This document shows, piece after piece, positions 1-10,346 of a stretch of 64,000 nucleotides of DNA; the first letter of the stretch is position 1, and each line of letters begins with the position of its first letter. The DNA comes from Strobilurus pachycystidiatus (lineage: Eukaryota; Basidiomycota; Agaricomycetes; Agaricales; Physalacriaceae): assembly GCA_019915135.1 (NCBI GenBank), contig JAHLMK010000016.1, positions 992,001-1,056,000 on the forward strand, read 5' to 3'. Made by a program: the position numbers and the translations under genes. The notes beneath the pieces are model-generated. The model was not told the origin of the DNA. It searched no databases and worked only from the letters and a program-made list of their open reading frames with translations.

Positions 1-361
1 GACATGTTGAGGTCGTGACACGGATGAGCGCGGAAGTGATAACTTCTGACGAGTGGAAGAATATTGGAGTTGGATGCAAAGAGCTCATCCCAGCCTTCAA
101 CTTCGTCGGGTGTCGATATTTTGACAGTGTGAAAGAGGTATGGCGACACAATACGTCGAAACCCGCGTGTGACCAGAGAGAGAGACAGAAGCACCGTAAT
201 GTCGGATCTGAGCAAGGAGGTGACTTCCTCTACCAGCTCTGCAGGTATGGCTGGCTGGGACGACATGATAAGAAGACAACAGGAATTCTTTTTCCCATAC
301 ATATACATATTTAGGGTCATTCTCAAAGAGGTCCGGTACTTCGATCGTATCAGTCACCATC

Positions 362-1120
362 ATGTCTTTGGGCTTACCGCTCACTCCATCGTCAACGGTA
401 GCTTTGCTGAGGCAAAGCGTAAACATGCAGGAGCGGCTCCTTAAAATTTCGACACAGCAATCCGTAAGTTTTGATTTTTTCTATAGTCACAAAACTCATA
501 AATTATAGTCATACAATGTGATTGAAGCTGTGTGTTACGGTTCTCTCGCTATGAACCCTGTGTCTGTCTGTCTTCCCATGCTGTGTGGACAAATGCCAGG
601 GCAAGCTTGTTTGCATGCAGTCCGCCACTATGTCCATGGCTTTTGGGGAGGCGGCGGAATCATCCGACATGTCAAAATTCGCCGCAGATCATACATCGTC
701 GCGTATTGTCGATATCAAGGTCTCCGGTTTAATTTTGAGGAAAGCCTCATCCGCAACCGCTTAATTTCTGCACATCTCCTTGAAGAAATGCAGTGGTATG
801 GTAACTTGGTCATATTCCAGTTGGATATCAGTGGAGTTCCTTATCGACATACAATCAAGGATACAGAACTAGATAATGTTGTCACACAGTGAGAAATCAT
901 CTTTTTCCTTCGCCGACAACTGAACGAGCAAGTTGTCAGATTCGCAACTCAGTATGTGGCTGAGATGGGAAAGAATTTGCCAGACATGGCTTTTTCAGTC
1001 TTAGCACACGGTTATATCCCATTAATGATTAACCTATCCCCCGGGAGCAAAGCGGAAGAAAGAAGTTTATCAGCGACATTTCGCATAGACTACATCGGTC
1101 TTCCCACTTCACAGGATTGA
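362..1120 (+). CDS. Uncharacterised protein, tandem paralogue 1 (220 aa)
   Basis: I do not recognise this family. Three exons are predicted at 362-463, 509-888 and 940-1120, with introns of 45 and 51 nt that have GT-AG ends. The start ATG at 362 was chosen because the resulting N-terminus aligns with the paralogue at 3409-4162 (PSSTVALLRQS here, PSSTLAVLRKS there). Shared blocks follow: IEAVCYGSL, a Cys-rich stretch ending in RHYVHGFW, EWYGNLVIF-like WYGNLVIF, and a C-terminal exon with NLP and YIPLMI. Exon 2 is 380 nt in both copies and both introns sit at the same place and phase, so the two genes arose by duplication. No signal peptide or membrane span is evident. Function is unknown. Confidence 0.6.
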
Positions 1121-1699
1121 CAAAGACACCTGACTATGTAAAGGGTTATCCTCTAAAATACGCCGTTACTAGTTGTAAGCGTGCTTTAATTGTAATGTAA
1201 GCTTTATTGGGTTGGACCAAGTTTGCCTTCCTTCAACCATTCCACACGTAATCTTGATTAGAGTTGGAACCAACTGCATGACGTGAAAACGGACTGGGGT
1301 CAACGTCGTGAGCGCTGTAATCGAGACTTGCGCGGCACAGCTTTTTGACACGAAACATGGTTTAATTAAAGTCATCGAGAGATCCCGGACAGAAGATCTA
1401 GCCATGGTCGCACTGAATGTTAAGGTGTAATCTGGTGAACCCACTGCCTCTGGGTCTTCATTGCGACAGGCTAATCATTTACCTCGTCTGCCTTGAATCA
1501 CTCAAGTTACCCTTTGATCGGATATGCACAAAACCCTCCACCGTCCCCTTCATACAAATCCCGTCCGTTCATCCGTATTTTTCAAAGCATCGGGATTTGT
1601 TTGTGCCGCAGAACAAGGCTATGATACTTATGAGATCATTTTACTCCCATGTACCTCGCTTTCAAATCAACTCATTTAGTTTGATTAAACTGTACAAAA
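1121..1699. other. Spacer after paralogue 1, no gene seen
   Basis: This stretch holds short open frames on both strands, but none has a plausible start, splice pattern or recognisable protein motif. I see nothing in it. Confidence 0.4.
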
Positions 1700-2960
1700 T
1701 CTGTTGGGGCATCGGAAGTCGGGGGTTTTTTTTTAGACTTTTGATTTGAACCCTTTTTTGCTGGAAGATGTTTTGAAATATAGTTGATAATTGAAAAAGA
1801 AAAAGAGCCTCTCCCGGGCATTTTAGATGGTGTCTTCAACTTTATCCAACTTGATTTGATGAAAGTTTTTTCAAGCATCGGAAGTCACTTATTTCGGTCG
1901 GAGCCGCCGATCTCAGAACCTTCTTGAATGATCAATATTTGCCAAGCTTGCTGCGTTTCAATTAATCCTTTTGAGGCATCGGGCTTGATGCTTCTGTTGG
2001 GCCATAGACCTGAACTCATCTTGAGTGGACGATAGTTAGAAATGTAGTTGTGTTCCAATCAAAATTTCCCAAGACATTGAAAGTCGGATCTTCAATAGTG
2101 TGGCTGATCTTGACCCTTTTTTCACCAGATCATGTTCACAAATCTCACTTTTGAACGAAGGGATGTCGGAGCCGCCAATCAAAACTCTTTTCCAACTTCT
2201 CAACACATCAAAAGTCACCGTTTCATTAGATCTGCACATCTCAAAAGCTTGAAGAGGATAAAAACATTTGAAGCGGCCTTCACGTATACGGCACGACATT
2301 TTCAAACTCGTTTCATTTTGAGGACATTTTGGTGTGGATTCAAGTGATTGGAGCTGCGGACCTGAACCCTTCTTGAGCGGATAATGTTCTTGGACTTTCC
2401 TGTGTTTCAAATAAAATTTATCAAAGCATCAAAAGTCGGATTGTTGCTGAAGTTGACGATCCACCCCTTCTGATCGAGAAGAGCTTCGCACGTCCGGGTA
2501 AACTCGACATCCAATACTCAAAAAAAAAAAAAAAAAAAAAAAAAGACACAAAAACAAGCCTCAGAGAATAAGGGTTTAAATCGACGGCTTTTGCGAGGAC
2601 GCGACCTCATGCACCTTCAAGTAAGAGCCGATTTCCAATGGCTCGAAAAGGGGTTGCTTTAGGAAAGCGGCTCGATTAACGGGACCCACCCACAAAAAAC
2701 GACCGCCCTCAACCGACGTCCGGTCCAGACGGAAAATTTGCTTTAACTAAGGGTCCAGAACGACGGCTTTAACAACGATCAAACCTCGTGCACCTCTGAT
2801 TAAAATTCCGACACCCGATATCAATGCTCCATAGAAAAAATTTGCTTTAAAGAGGGTTCAGATCGACAGCGCCAAGAAGACTTTGACCGCGCGACCGCCG
2901 ATCAAAATTCCGACTTCCGATGCTCCAAGAAAGTTTCTGTTTGGGAAAGTTTTCAGATCG
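1700..2960. repeat. Degenerate head-to-head repeat array
   Basis: A diverged unit recurs across this AT-rich spacer. Its marks are GCATCGGAAGTCGG, then CGGAGCCGCCGATCT, then GAACCCTTCTTGA. On the left of a poly-A run the marks read forward (near 1707, 1875, 2075 and 2424). On the right they read as reverse complement (for example CCGACTTCCGATGC near 2913, with GATCAAAATT beside it). The array lies between the two tandem paralogues. Units seem to be roughly 130-170 bp but vary. No coding capacity is supported. Confidence 0.55.
2520..2544 (+). repeat. Poly-A run of 25 bases
   Basis: An uninterrupted run of 25 A residues sits at the turning point of the head-to-head array. It could be a retroposed poly-A tail or simple slippage. 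No retroelement open frame is next to it. Confidence 0.9.
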
Positions 2961-3311
2961 GCGACTTTGACAAGAGACATTCTTAGACTGATTAAAAATT
3001 CTCCCCTACAGAAGGATTTGGATCAGCGGCCCCAGTATGAACCCGACTTCCCGGGACATCTTATTTGAATGACAGCAAGGTCTGTCAACATTAGCCAATC
3101 GATAAGGATTAGGACCGAAGCTCTACTGAGAATCCCAACGATTGTTTTGCTCATGCCGCAAAGTGAGGATTCAACAAAGATATCTGGAAACTCGGTAATA
3201 GGCGTTAAAATCTACATTGGCATAAGAATTCGACTACATATCACAGTATCAAGTACAATAGAACTTATTGCGACGAGGAAAATTTCAACTGATTCATCTT
3301 GCCCGTAAGAT

Positions 3312-3336
3312 CCCGTCAGTGCCCGTCAGTGCCCGT
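3312..3336 (+). promoter_or_regulatory. Tandem GTCAGTGCCC element upstream of paralogue 2
   Basis: Two and a half copies of the 10-mer CCCGTCAGTG lie 73-97 bp before the ATG at 3409. An almost identical stretch (24 of 25 bases, read in the direction of the gene) lies 79-103 bp before the ATG of the polymerase delta subunit gene at 10233. Same orientation and same distance suggest a shared promoter element or a shared mobile fragment. Regulatory function is inferred, not shown. Confidence 0.4.
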
Positions 3337-3408
3337 TTGTGCATGTCAGTGAGCTCGTCAGAGGTGTTCATTGATCACCCTTTCAATCAAATTGACACTT
3401 CGACCATC

Positions 3409-4162
3409 ATGCCGTCCGACTCCTTCATTCCTATCCCATCGTCAACCTTAGCAGTACTGAGGAAAAGTCAATACATGTGCGAACGTCACGCTGAACAACG
3501 ATCTGTAAGTTGCCTACAGGTTTACTATCAATTCGAGGTAACAGTACTTTACTTAGGTATACAACCCAATTGAGGCCGTTTGTTACGGATCTCTTTCTAT
3601 GAACCCAGTCACTGTGTGTTTACCCGTCAAACGCAATTCAAATCCGGCGACATGTTTCCTGAATGCCATCCGCCACTACGTGCATGGTTTCTGGCATCAT
3701 GCGGGCGGAATCCGAAGTGTCAAAATTCATGACACCGACCACATTGTTGCATTCTGCAAATATCAAGGTTTTGCAGTCAATTCTGAGCCAGATCTGATAT
3801 GCAATCACTTGATATCCGCGCACCTCCCGGGACGATTAGAATGGTACGGGAACTTGGTCATTTTCGAAGTGGATTCCGGAGGGTTTCCATTGCAATACAC
3901 CTCGCAGAGTGCAAGTCTGCATAACGCTGTTGTTCAGTGAGAAAATCAATTTTTCGTTCGATAAGACGCTCACAACCGCACATTCAGGTTTACTATAAGT
4001 TATTTGAATGAAATGAGACAAAATCTGCCCAACAGGGCAATGATGGCGTTGGCAGACAACTATATTCCTCTAATGATTTCCATATTACCCAGAGATACAG
4101 AGCAGAAGTGCAGTTTGTCGGAAAGATTTTATTTAGAAGATATTGTATTACCGCATATCTGA
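3409..4162 (+). CDS. Uncharacterised protein, tandem paralogue 2 (212 aa)
   Basis: Predicted exons are 3409-3504, 3557-3936 and 4000-4162, with introns of 52 and 63 nt. It is the partner of the gene at 362-1120: exon 2 is again 380 nt and the introns have the same phases. Shared blocks are IEAVCYGSL, RHYVHGFW, WYGNLVIF, NLP, YIPLMI and a final SLS. The last exon uses the acceptor at 3998-3999. The earlier AG at 3986-3987 would run into a stop after eight codons. The protein looks soluble. I cannot assign a family or function. Confidence 0.6.
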
Positions 4163-5162
4163 AGGGAACTTTGGATTATTGTGCATCCTCCGATGGTTTT
4201 AACGATCCGATGAAGTTCCGTCTTCGTAGTCGCTTTCCAAATATTTGAGATAACTCCTGAAACCAACCAATGCTGAAAGGATTCACAGCCTTAAATGCGG
4301 CGAGCTCGTGTCAACAGTAACAGCGTGGTGTAAGGATGTACTTTGGTAAAATATTGCATCCATGGTTCCCATCCAGCCTTTTTCCAATATGTTCTCGTCG
4401 GGATTTACTTCTTCTCCTATAAAGCAATTCCATTCAAACCCCATTCCTTACAGTTCTTTTATTCCTGTGGGTCCGTATGCTAGTTCGGGGTGAGTTTACC
4501 TACTGCTCCATTTACTTACTCAGGCCTCCGCACTCACGGGCCTCCGCCCCGGCCGTCATTCAGGACGTAATTGAAGTCAATACACTTCTTACGTGTAAGC
4601 TCGACAGTCAAAAGAATTACAAACAAGAAAACAGGCTCAACGGAGATTGTGTGGAATATCACTAGCAGTGGCCCGCGCCATGCACAAGTTACCGAGTAAG
4701 GAGTTACCGAAACGTTTGTGTGAACATCTTCAGTTGAGTAAATTCCAATTCACTTTGCCGCACCTGATTTCGACGGGTGCTCTCGAGCTCGCGGGTTCAA
4801 TGGGACCTGCTGATAGTGACAGGGCTTCAGTAGGTTCTAATTGATGCTAGTGACCCTTTGTCAGTGCTAGCAAAACTTTTTATTGAAAGTTGGTAACGGC
4901 GCACAGGCGGCGGCGGAAAGATCGGCTGCAAGGTCGCAGGTCAAAAGCTTTATCTCAGGACAAACGGCCTTCACCTGTATAGTTGATACCAGTAATGACA
5001 GTGTAAAGCGGCAAGGACAGTTTAAACAGAGATGATGAATGAAAAACCTCATGAGAGAGTATTCACAGTAAGGACAGTGTGTGATATCAGATCGGTAATG
5101 ACAGTGCAAAGCAGTAAGGACAGGTAAAGAATAAGAAATTAAAATCGAAGATAACTGATGAA
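4163..5162. other. Intergenic, no gene seen
   Basis: This 1 kb stretch has only short frames without support. Its one visible structure is the pair of 29-bp direct repeats annotated separately at 4992-5123. Confidence 0.4.
4992..5123 (+). repeat. Pair of 29-bp direct repeats
   Basis: Positions 4992-5020 and 5095-5123 match at 26 of 29 bases and share GTAATGACAGTG and AAGGACAG. A partial copy (AGTAAGGACAG) lies between them near 5066. They sit just after the stop codon of the minus-strand gene that ends at 5163. Confidence 0.75.
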
Positions 5163-7015
5163 CTAAATTTCTTCGTCGCCACTCCCTTCAGATAATTCGA
5201 AATCTCCCGCTGGTCCACCGCCAACATGCAAGCCAACTAGGTTTCGAACGCCAATCGGCGTTTCCGAGTACACTGACTCGTGCCATACAACCTTGGCATC
5301 TTCCCCGCGAGGCTTACGACCTCTGGCGACATGATCGGTTAACTGGATCACACTCTGCACATTAAGACCGATGCGTGCCGGAGGATTGACGGTGAATTTA
5401 GTCACTGTGAAAATTATCATGACTGCACACCCCTCCGGAACCTCTCCGTCGAGGATACGCGGAAGTGCATGATAATCCCTCAACGCAAACGCGCCACGGC
5501 CGTCATAGGCAGGAACTATTCGTAAATTAGCATCGGTTGCGGGATATAAAAAATACGCACTAGCATGACTATAGGGAAGAATGTCGTATCCGTGCGTCTG
5601 TGGACCAGGCAATTTGATAGGAACTTCCTGGTTGTTGCGCACTAGAAGGGAGCAGAGAGGAATGCAGATCAGGACTCATGATTAAGAATAAAAGATGGAT
5701 CATACCTTCGGTTGACTGACGGTAAGTAGAAAAAAGTATACCATCTCCCGATTCAGAAACGGGAAGAATAACGGTTGACAACCCAAGAACGGGTCCCAGG
5801 ACAGCCGCATATCTGTCTATCATTCGAGCAAGAGGACGGATGGCAATACTATTACCACGATCCCCAGACGACAGGGCAGAGTCAGATACAACGCCAACTA
5901 GAAAAAATGACGCTGTGCAATTTGTGGCCTTTTTGATGAGACGTCCTCCTTTGACAGAATACGGATCCGTGGCAATGTCGGATTTTTTTGGCGTCGTTAT
6001 TTTACTTTTGTCCATGCTTCGGATGGTGAATTCGTTCGGATTGACGGTGTTGAGATTGAATAGAGCAGAATTTCCCTTGCGAATAGTTGTACGCAGGATT
6101 TTTCTTGAAGACATTAGATTCAGAATGCAGTAAATAATAAAAATGCTCACTCAGTGTTGGGCATGTTTGCAAAAACATCATTGCCTATGCTAAAAGAAGG
6201 GATTTCACCGACACCAGCGGCGGCCCGACCAATGCGCATGCCGGCAAAGCTGACGCCCGGAATAGCTTTGACTGTGTCCGGCAGAGACCAGGCGAGCGAG
6301 ACATAAGGCCCCACCGCACCTGATCCTTTGTCGGGACTGGGCGTCGGAGATGACGGCTTAGAGAATCTGTGAGATGTCGGGGTAACTGGATAAGGGAGCG
6401 GATGCCCCGGATTGGCAGACACTGGAGGTGTTTGTGCGCGTGAAGGACTGAAGGAAACATAAGTATTTCTCTGACATAAAGCAAAATATATACTCAGACG
6501 GCGGTTTCATGGGCGCGGGCTCATTATGGGCTTGTTTTTGATCTTGCCTGCGTCAAAGACTTTAGACCAATTGGCGACTTTGAACATCGTTAACTTACTT
6601 GGCCGTCTTGCCCGACTCCTCGGGGTCTAGGTTGCTCGTGTTCGGTTTTGGTGTGGGCGCCTTGGTACTAGCGAGCTGGTGTCCATTTTGTCCGGGAAGA
6701 GTGGACTGGCTAGAGCCCAGGGAACTTTTGGTCGGTTCTTTGTTGGTGGGTTCGATTTCTGACAGTCCCTTAGCAGACGACGGCGTAGGCTCGGCTTGTG
6801 AAGAACTATGCACGCATCAAAAGGATATCAACAAGTGAAAAATTAAGATACTTTTGAGTAGGCTTATGTGTGTTACCGGTAGCAGGTATCCTTCGAGACA
6901 AAGTTCAAAACCGCGATGAAAATCCGACACATGAAACTCACGGTCGTTTTGGGTCTGGTTCTCCGATGGGAGGAGTATGAGCACGTCTCCTCGTAGTGGG
7001 CCCTTGAGCAGTCAT
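5163..7015 (-). CDS. Uncharacterised proline-rich protein, multi-exon
   Basis: The family is not recognised. Reading down the minus strand, well-supported exons are 6805-6599, 6547-6500, 6447-6151, 6103-5706 and 5641-5163, all joined in frame by GT-AG introns. A first exon at 7015-6943 (starting MTAQGPTTRRR) is likely because a TATATAA box lies 46 bp upstream. However, its phase does not join directly to 6805, so a micro-exon or another start is needed there. The N-terminal half is rich in Pro, Ser and Thr (SSSQAEPTPSS, TSHRFSKPSSPTPSPDKG) and looks disordered. The C-terminal 290 residues look folded (TDPYSVKGGRLIKKA, VPAYDGRGAFALRDY) and end with an acidic GSGDEEI. No membrane span or catalytic motif is seen. 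Confidence 0.6.
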
Positions 7016-7060
7016 CGAAGTTTGATTGAAGTTCAAGGGGCCGTGTAAATTAGAATCGCT

Positions 7061-7067
7061 TTATATA
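7061..7067 (-). promoter_or_regulatory. TATA box for the 7015-5163 gene
   Basis: TATATAA on the minus strand lies 46 bp before the ATG at 7015. This spacing supports that start codon. Confidence 0.5.
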
Positions 7068-7218
7068 GTTCGGCGGCCCCTTCTACAAAAGGATGTCCTG
7101 TCACCGAAATACAAACACAGCCTCGTCGCATGTCCCCCAATTTTTATCTCACCCTCGATTACACACATCAAGCTAGGCACCTAATGAAATCCCTGTTTTT
7201 TGCTGGGTTGACTCCATA

Positions 7219-7415
7219 TCGGATTTTGGTGTGATGTCGGTGCCATCATCCGATCCTTCCGATGCCTGCGTCGGACTTTAATTTTGTCGTCCGCTTTGAT
7301 TTTTATTTTATCTTCTTTCAGCGATTTCAGTCGGCTATGTTCTAACAATAAAATTCCGATTCACGTTGGGGATGAATCGAGATCGGGATCTGGTGCGATG
7401 TCGGGGCCATCATCC
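7219..7415 (+). repeat. Direct repeat spanning a start codon
   Basis: Positions 7219-7251 and 7383-7415 match at 28 of 33 bases. Both copies contain ATGTCGG followed by GCCATCATCC. The second copy supplies the predicted start of the next gene (MSGPSSN). The first would encode MSVPSSD and stop after 15 codons, so it is a decoy upstream open frame. Confidence 0.7.
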
Positions 7416-8689
7416 AATTCCATTCCTTTCCAATTTCGGAAGGATTTGTTTAAGCAACACATGGAGGGCGGAACACTTGATAACAAAATTTTGATCTGGG
7501 AACTTCTATTTTTCCGGAATGTTTTTGGGATTGCTTTAAGACCCAAACAGAATTTGGCGAGCTGTCGATACCACAAAATGGCCCTCAAATTCCAACAAGC
7601 GTCTGTGGAAGAGTTCATAAATGTATGGGAAGAAGATCATAGTGAGTGAAGCGCGACTGTGTTTTCAGTGAACTGAATTCTCCATCTAGTGGGCGACGCG
7701 GTTGATCTATTGCAAAACTTCCGGACCACTGCTCGTGAGGCTGGGGAGGATCAACTGAACGACTACACATCCGATGCCCTCCTTGAAAATGTGTTTGCAG
7801 TGGATTCCAAGACTCGGGAAGGGGAGAAGTTCCTAGTATGGCGCGAAACTGGCAACCAAGTCATCCTGAATCTTCAAGGCTGGTTGTGCGGTAGCCAGCT
7901 TCTTCCTATGCTGGCATCTGATCGTCGACAAGTGTACGTGAATGCAAACGTGTCGGCCCATGTCCTATATTGATTTTGACAAGGTCTCATGCTTCCTCCC
8001 AACGTCAATGGGTTCGGATCATTTCACCTGAGGACGACGAAGACTTCAACAATGCAAATTTAGCCGCAAAGGCCATCTTCAAGTATATGTCCGGCTTCTG
8101 CGACCAGCAGACTGGCCTAATTTATGATGGTGAAAAAATTAACGACATATTCATATTCTATGCGAGTTGCCGTCTCTTGACCAGCATCAGGGCTGCCTCT
8201 GGATTGGAAGATGTTCGACTCGATGGGAACACTGATCCCGACAATGCTTTGAAGGATATTTGCCACTCAACCCGTCACCGATACACCACCGACAACGAAG
8301 TCAAATACGGAGAGTGGATTTCCGACGGAAATGGCGCACTTTAGTACGATTATCTCAAATTCAGACATTTAGTTTTCTAACTCGCCGCAAGCCACATCGA
8401 CAAACTCTCCGGTCGCTTTGTTGAACTCGGACACATTGTAAACCTTGCTGTTTCATTTCGCATTGTCCGCCTATCTGGTACAAAGCCACAATATCGGTTT
8501 TTGATCAAGTTGGAGGATGTCACAGTCATTGATCGAACTTCCGCCGAGGTACTTTGCCATTGAAATACACAATTTCAGGACTTTGACACGTTTCGTAGAT
8601 TTTGGAATAACTCCAAGTCAAGACTCGAGTTGAAGAAAGAGTTCATGCCCCACTTCCGGCCAAAAAATTGCGCGCAACGGGCAATCTGA
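7398..8689 (+). CDS. Uncharacterised protein (371 aa)
   Basis: Five exons join in frame: 7398-7641, 7690-7933, 7984-8343, 8392-8548 and 8579-8689. The second donor is GTACGT and was chosen because it is the only one that keeps phase. The last intron would be only 30 nt, which is unusually short. The protein has an acidic centre (SPEDDEDFNNAN), then a C-terminal segment of alternating hydrophobic residues (GRFVELGHIVNLAVSFRIV, then FLIKLEDVTVIDR). From memory this C-terminal layout resembles multi-copy, often transposon-linked, hypothetical proteins of Agaricomycetes, but that is only an impression. It is convergent with the polymerase subunit gene, whose stop is 58 bp away. Confidence 0.6.
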
Positions 8690-8747
8690 ATTTTAACAAT
8701 TAGGCTGCGTAATCTACATGTATAGAGCTCGCAGTAACTACATGCAT

Positions 8748-10233
8748 TCAATGCAAAAAGTGGCTTTCTGTCTCTAAAGTATTGTTGTTCACTAATACTA
8801 TCAATCCGGTGTCGGCATAATCTGACAAGAGAATTATGCGACAAACCTGATCCGTCGATAAAGAGACCAAGGACGTAGAAAATGTATCCTGGCCCGCTAC
8901 GATATAAACGTTGGGGCAATGGGAGATGATAAAAGGATCGATGTCAAAACTGGGATGACAAGGAAGTGTATCAGGAGCAGAAGGTGCTAGATGTCTCCAA
9001 CGCAAAGTGTCCTCTAGTAACGCGACATCGCTGTAATCGGCAGGTGCATAACGCCGTAAGTCTTTCAGAATGCGCCCGCTGTGAACCAATGCAACCGTTG
9101 ACCGTGATGAAGAGCTCAAGTCCAGAAAGGTTGGGTCACTTTCCATGTATAAATTGGTCCAACGGTGAGAAGGATTGGACTGGAAAATATTTGACGGGAG
9201 AGGTCTCTGAGGAAGCATTGCACCAGCAGCGTCAATGTCTCCAGGAAGGACATGCACGGGTAAACTGTCCGTCAAGCGTTGTAAAATTGTCGTAAAGTCC
9301 CTCGTCAAGGATTTCTGAATTGTGTTAACCCTTTGCTAAAAGAAGGAGAGTACACTAAACACCCACTTCAGCGGATAATTGCAAAGAGTTTCCAGCCAAA
9401 ATTACACTGCCGACACGAGTTCGAGTCTAAAACTGGAGTTAGAAAACAAAAAAAAAAGATTGACTAAACACGCACCTCAAGTATCCAACTGACCAATTTT
9501 TCCCACATGACATTATTGTTGCCAGAATTTCCGACATTGATTCCACCCACAATTACCGTCCAAGAGGATTCTTGTGAGGACGAAGCATCTTGATAATAGT
9601 TCAGGCAGCTGTGTGTGGAAATCAACGACGAAGGTTACCTCTGGTATTAGGAAAAAGCGAGGGTATGCCAGGATCACAAACATCCATGACAAGAAATATA
9701 CCGTCCGTTCTCAAGAATCCCAAAATGGCGACTACACAGCCAGTAATCCAAGGAGGTCCGTTACATTGAGTTGTGTCCAGGCTTAAACGCGCAGTTTCAT
9801 CTTCGAGGCACACCGTTGTGTCAGCGCTGAGATAAGTCGCTAGGGATTGTTGAACGCAAGGATTGCGCTGGTGAACGTTAGAACCACTAAACAGAGGATA
9901 AAACTTGATTGTACGGACCCCTTCTGCAATGTCCCTCAACACATTTGGTTTGTTCGGGGAATCCACATACACAGTTCCGACAATGTAACCCAAAACATGA
10001 ATTTCTAAGTCGATAAGGCGGGGAATTAATCCCGCACAATCTATAGTGAAAAAAATTAATCTGAGCGAGAAATACGTGCTGCCAGGTCATACCGTCAACC
10101 TCCACCCAACGACGCTGAGCTTCCTCTTCCAGGAAAGGTCTCAGACGGTTGAGTCGATAGAAGTATATGTTGGAATATTGACACTTGAAAGATTGAGAAC
10201 GAACGGCGGGAACCAGATTGGGCAGATTTTCCA
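8748..10233 (-). CDS. POLD2: DNA polymerase delta small (B) subunit, POLD2/Cdc1/Pol31 type
   Basis: This is the regulatory B subunit of replicative DNA polymerase delta, nuclear, which bridges the catalytic subunit and the accessory subunit. The spliced protein follows the family from end to end. It starts MENLPNLVPAVRS and runs through SNIYFYRLNRLRPFLEEEA, then LGYIVGTVYVDSPNKPNVLR, then VCLEDETARL, then the inactive phosphoesterase segment with VIVGGINVGNSG and VILAGNSLQLS. It finishes with VHVLPGDIDAAGAMLPQRPL, LRWRHLAPSAPDTLPCHP and DPFIISHCPNVYIVAGQD. Exon 1 is 10233-10093 and exon 2 starts at 10040. About four more introns follow. A 54-nt in-frame stretch before the CAG preceding RNPCVQQ (with CTAAC near its end) is probably also an intron. 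The gene looks intact. Its promoter abuts the Helitron. Confidence 0.92.
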
Positions 10234-10310
10234 TGATGAAGGACAGTGACAGGCAATGCCAAGCGTTCCTCTTTGTGGACAATCAACACACACGTGATTG
10301 AATTACATAC

Positions 10311-10346
10311 TGACGGGCACTGACGGGCACTGACGGACTCCGACAA
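10311..10346 (-). promoter_or_regulatory. Tandem GTCAGTGCCC element upstream of POLD2
   Basis: Read on the minus strand this contains CCGTCAGTGCCCGTCAGTGC and closely matches the element at 3312-3336. It lies 79-103 bp before the POLD2 start at 10233 and inside the 220 bp that separate POLD2 from the Helitron stop codon. It may belong to the host promoter or to the Helitron 3' end. I cannot tell which. Confidence 0.4.

Noticed and set aside
3312..10346. The inverted 24-bp matches as terminal inverted repeats of a 7 kb transposon
   Set aside because: The interval contains most of POLD2 and no transposase, and no target-site duplication flanks the repeats. A shared promoter element fits better.
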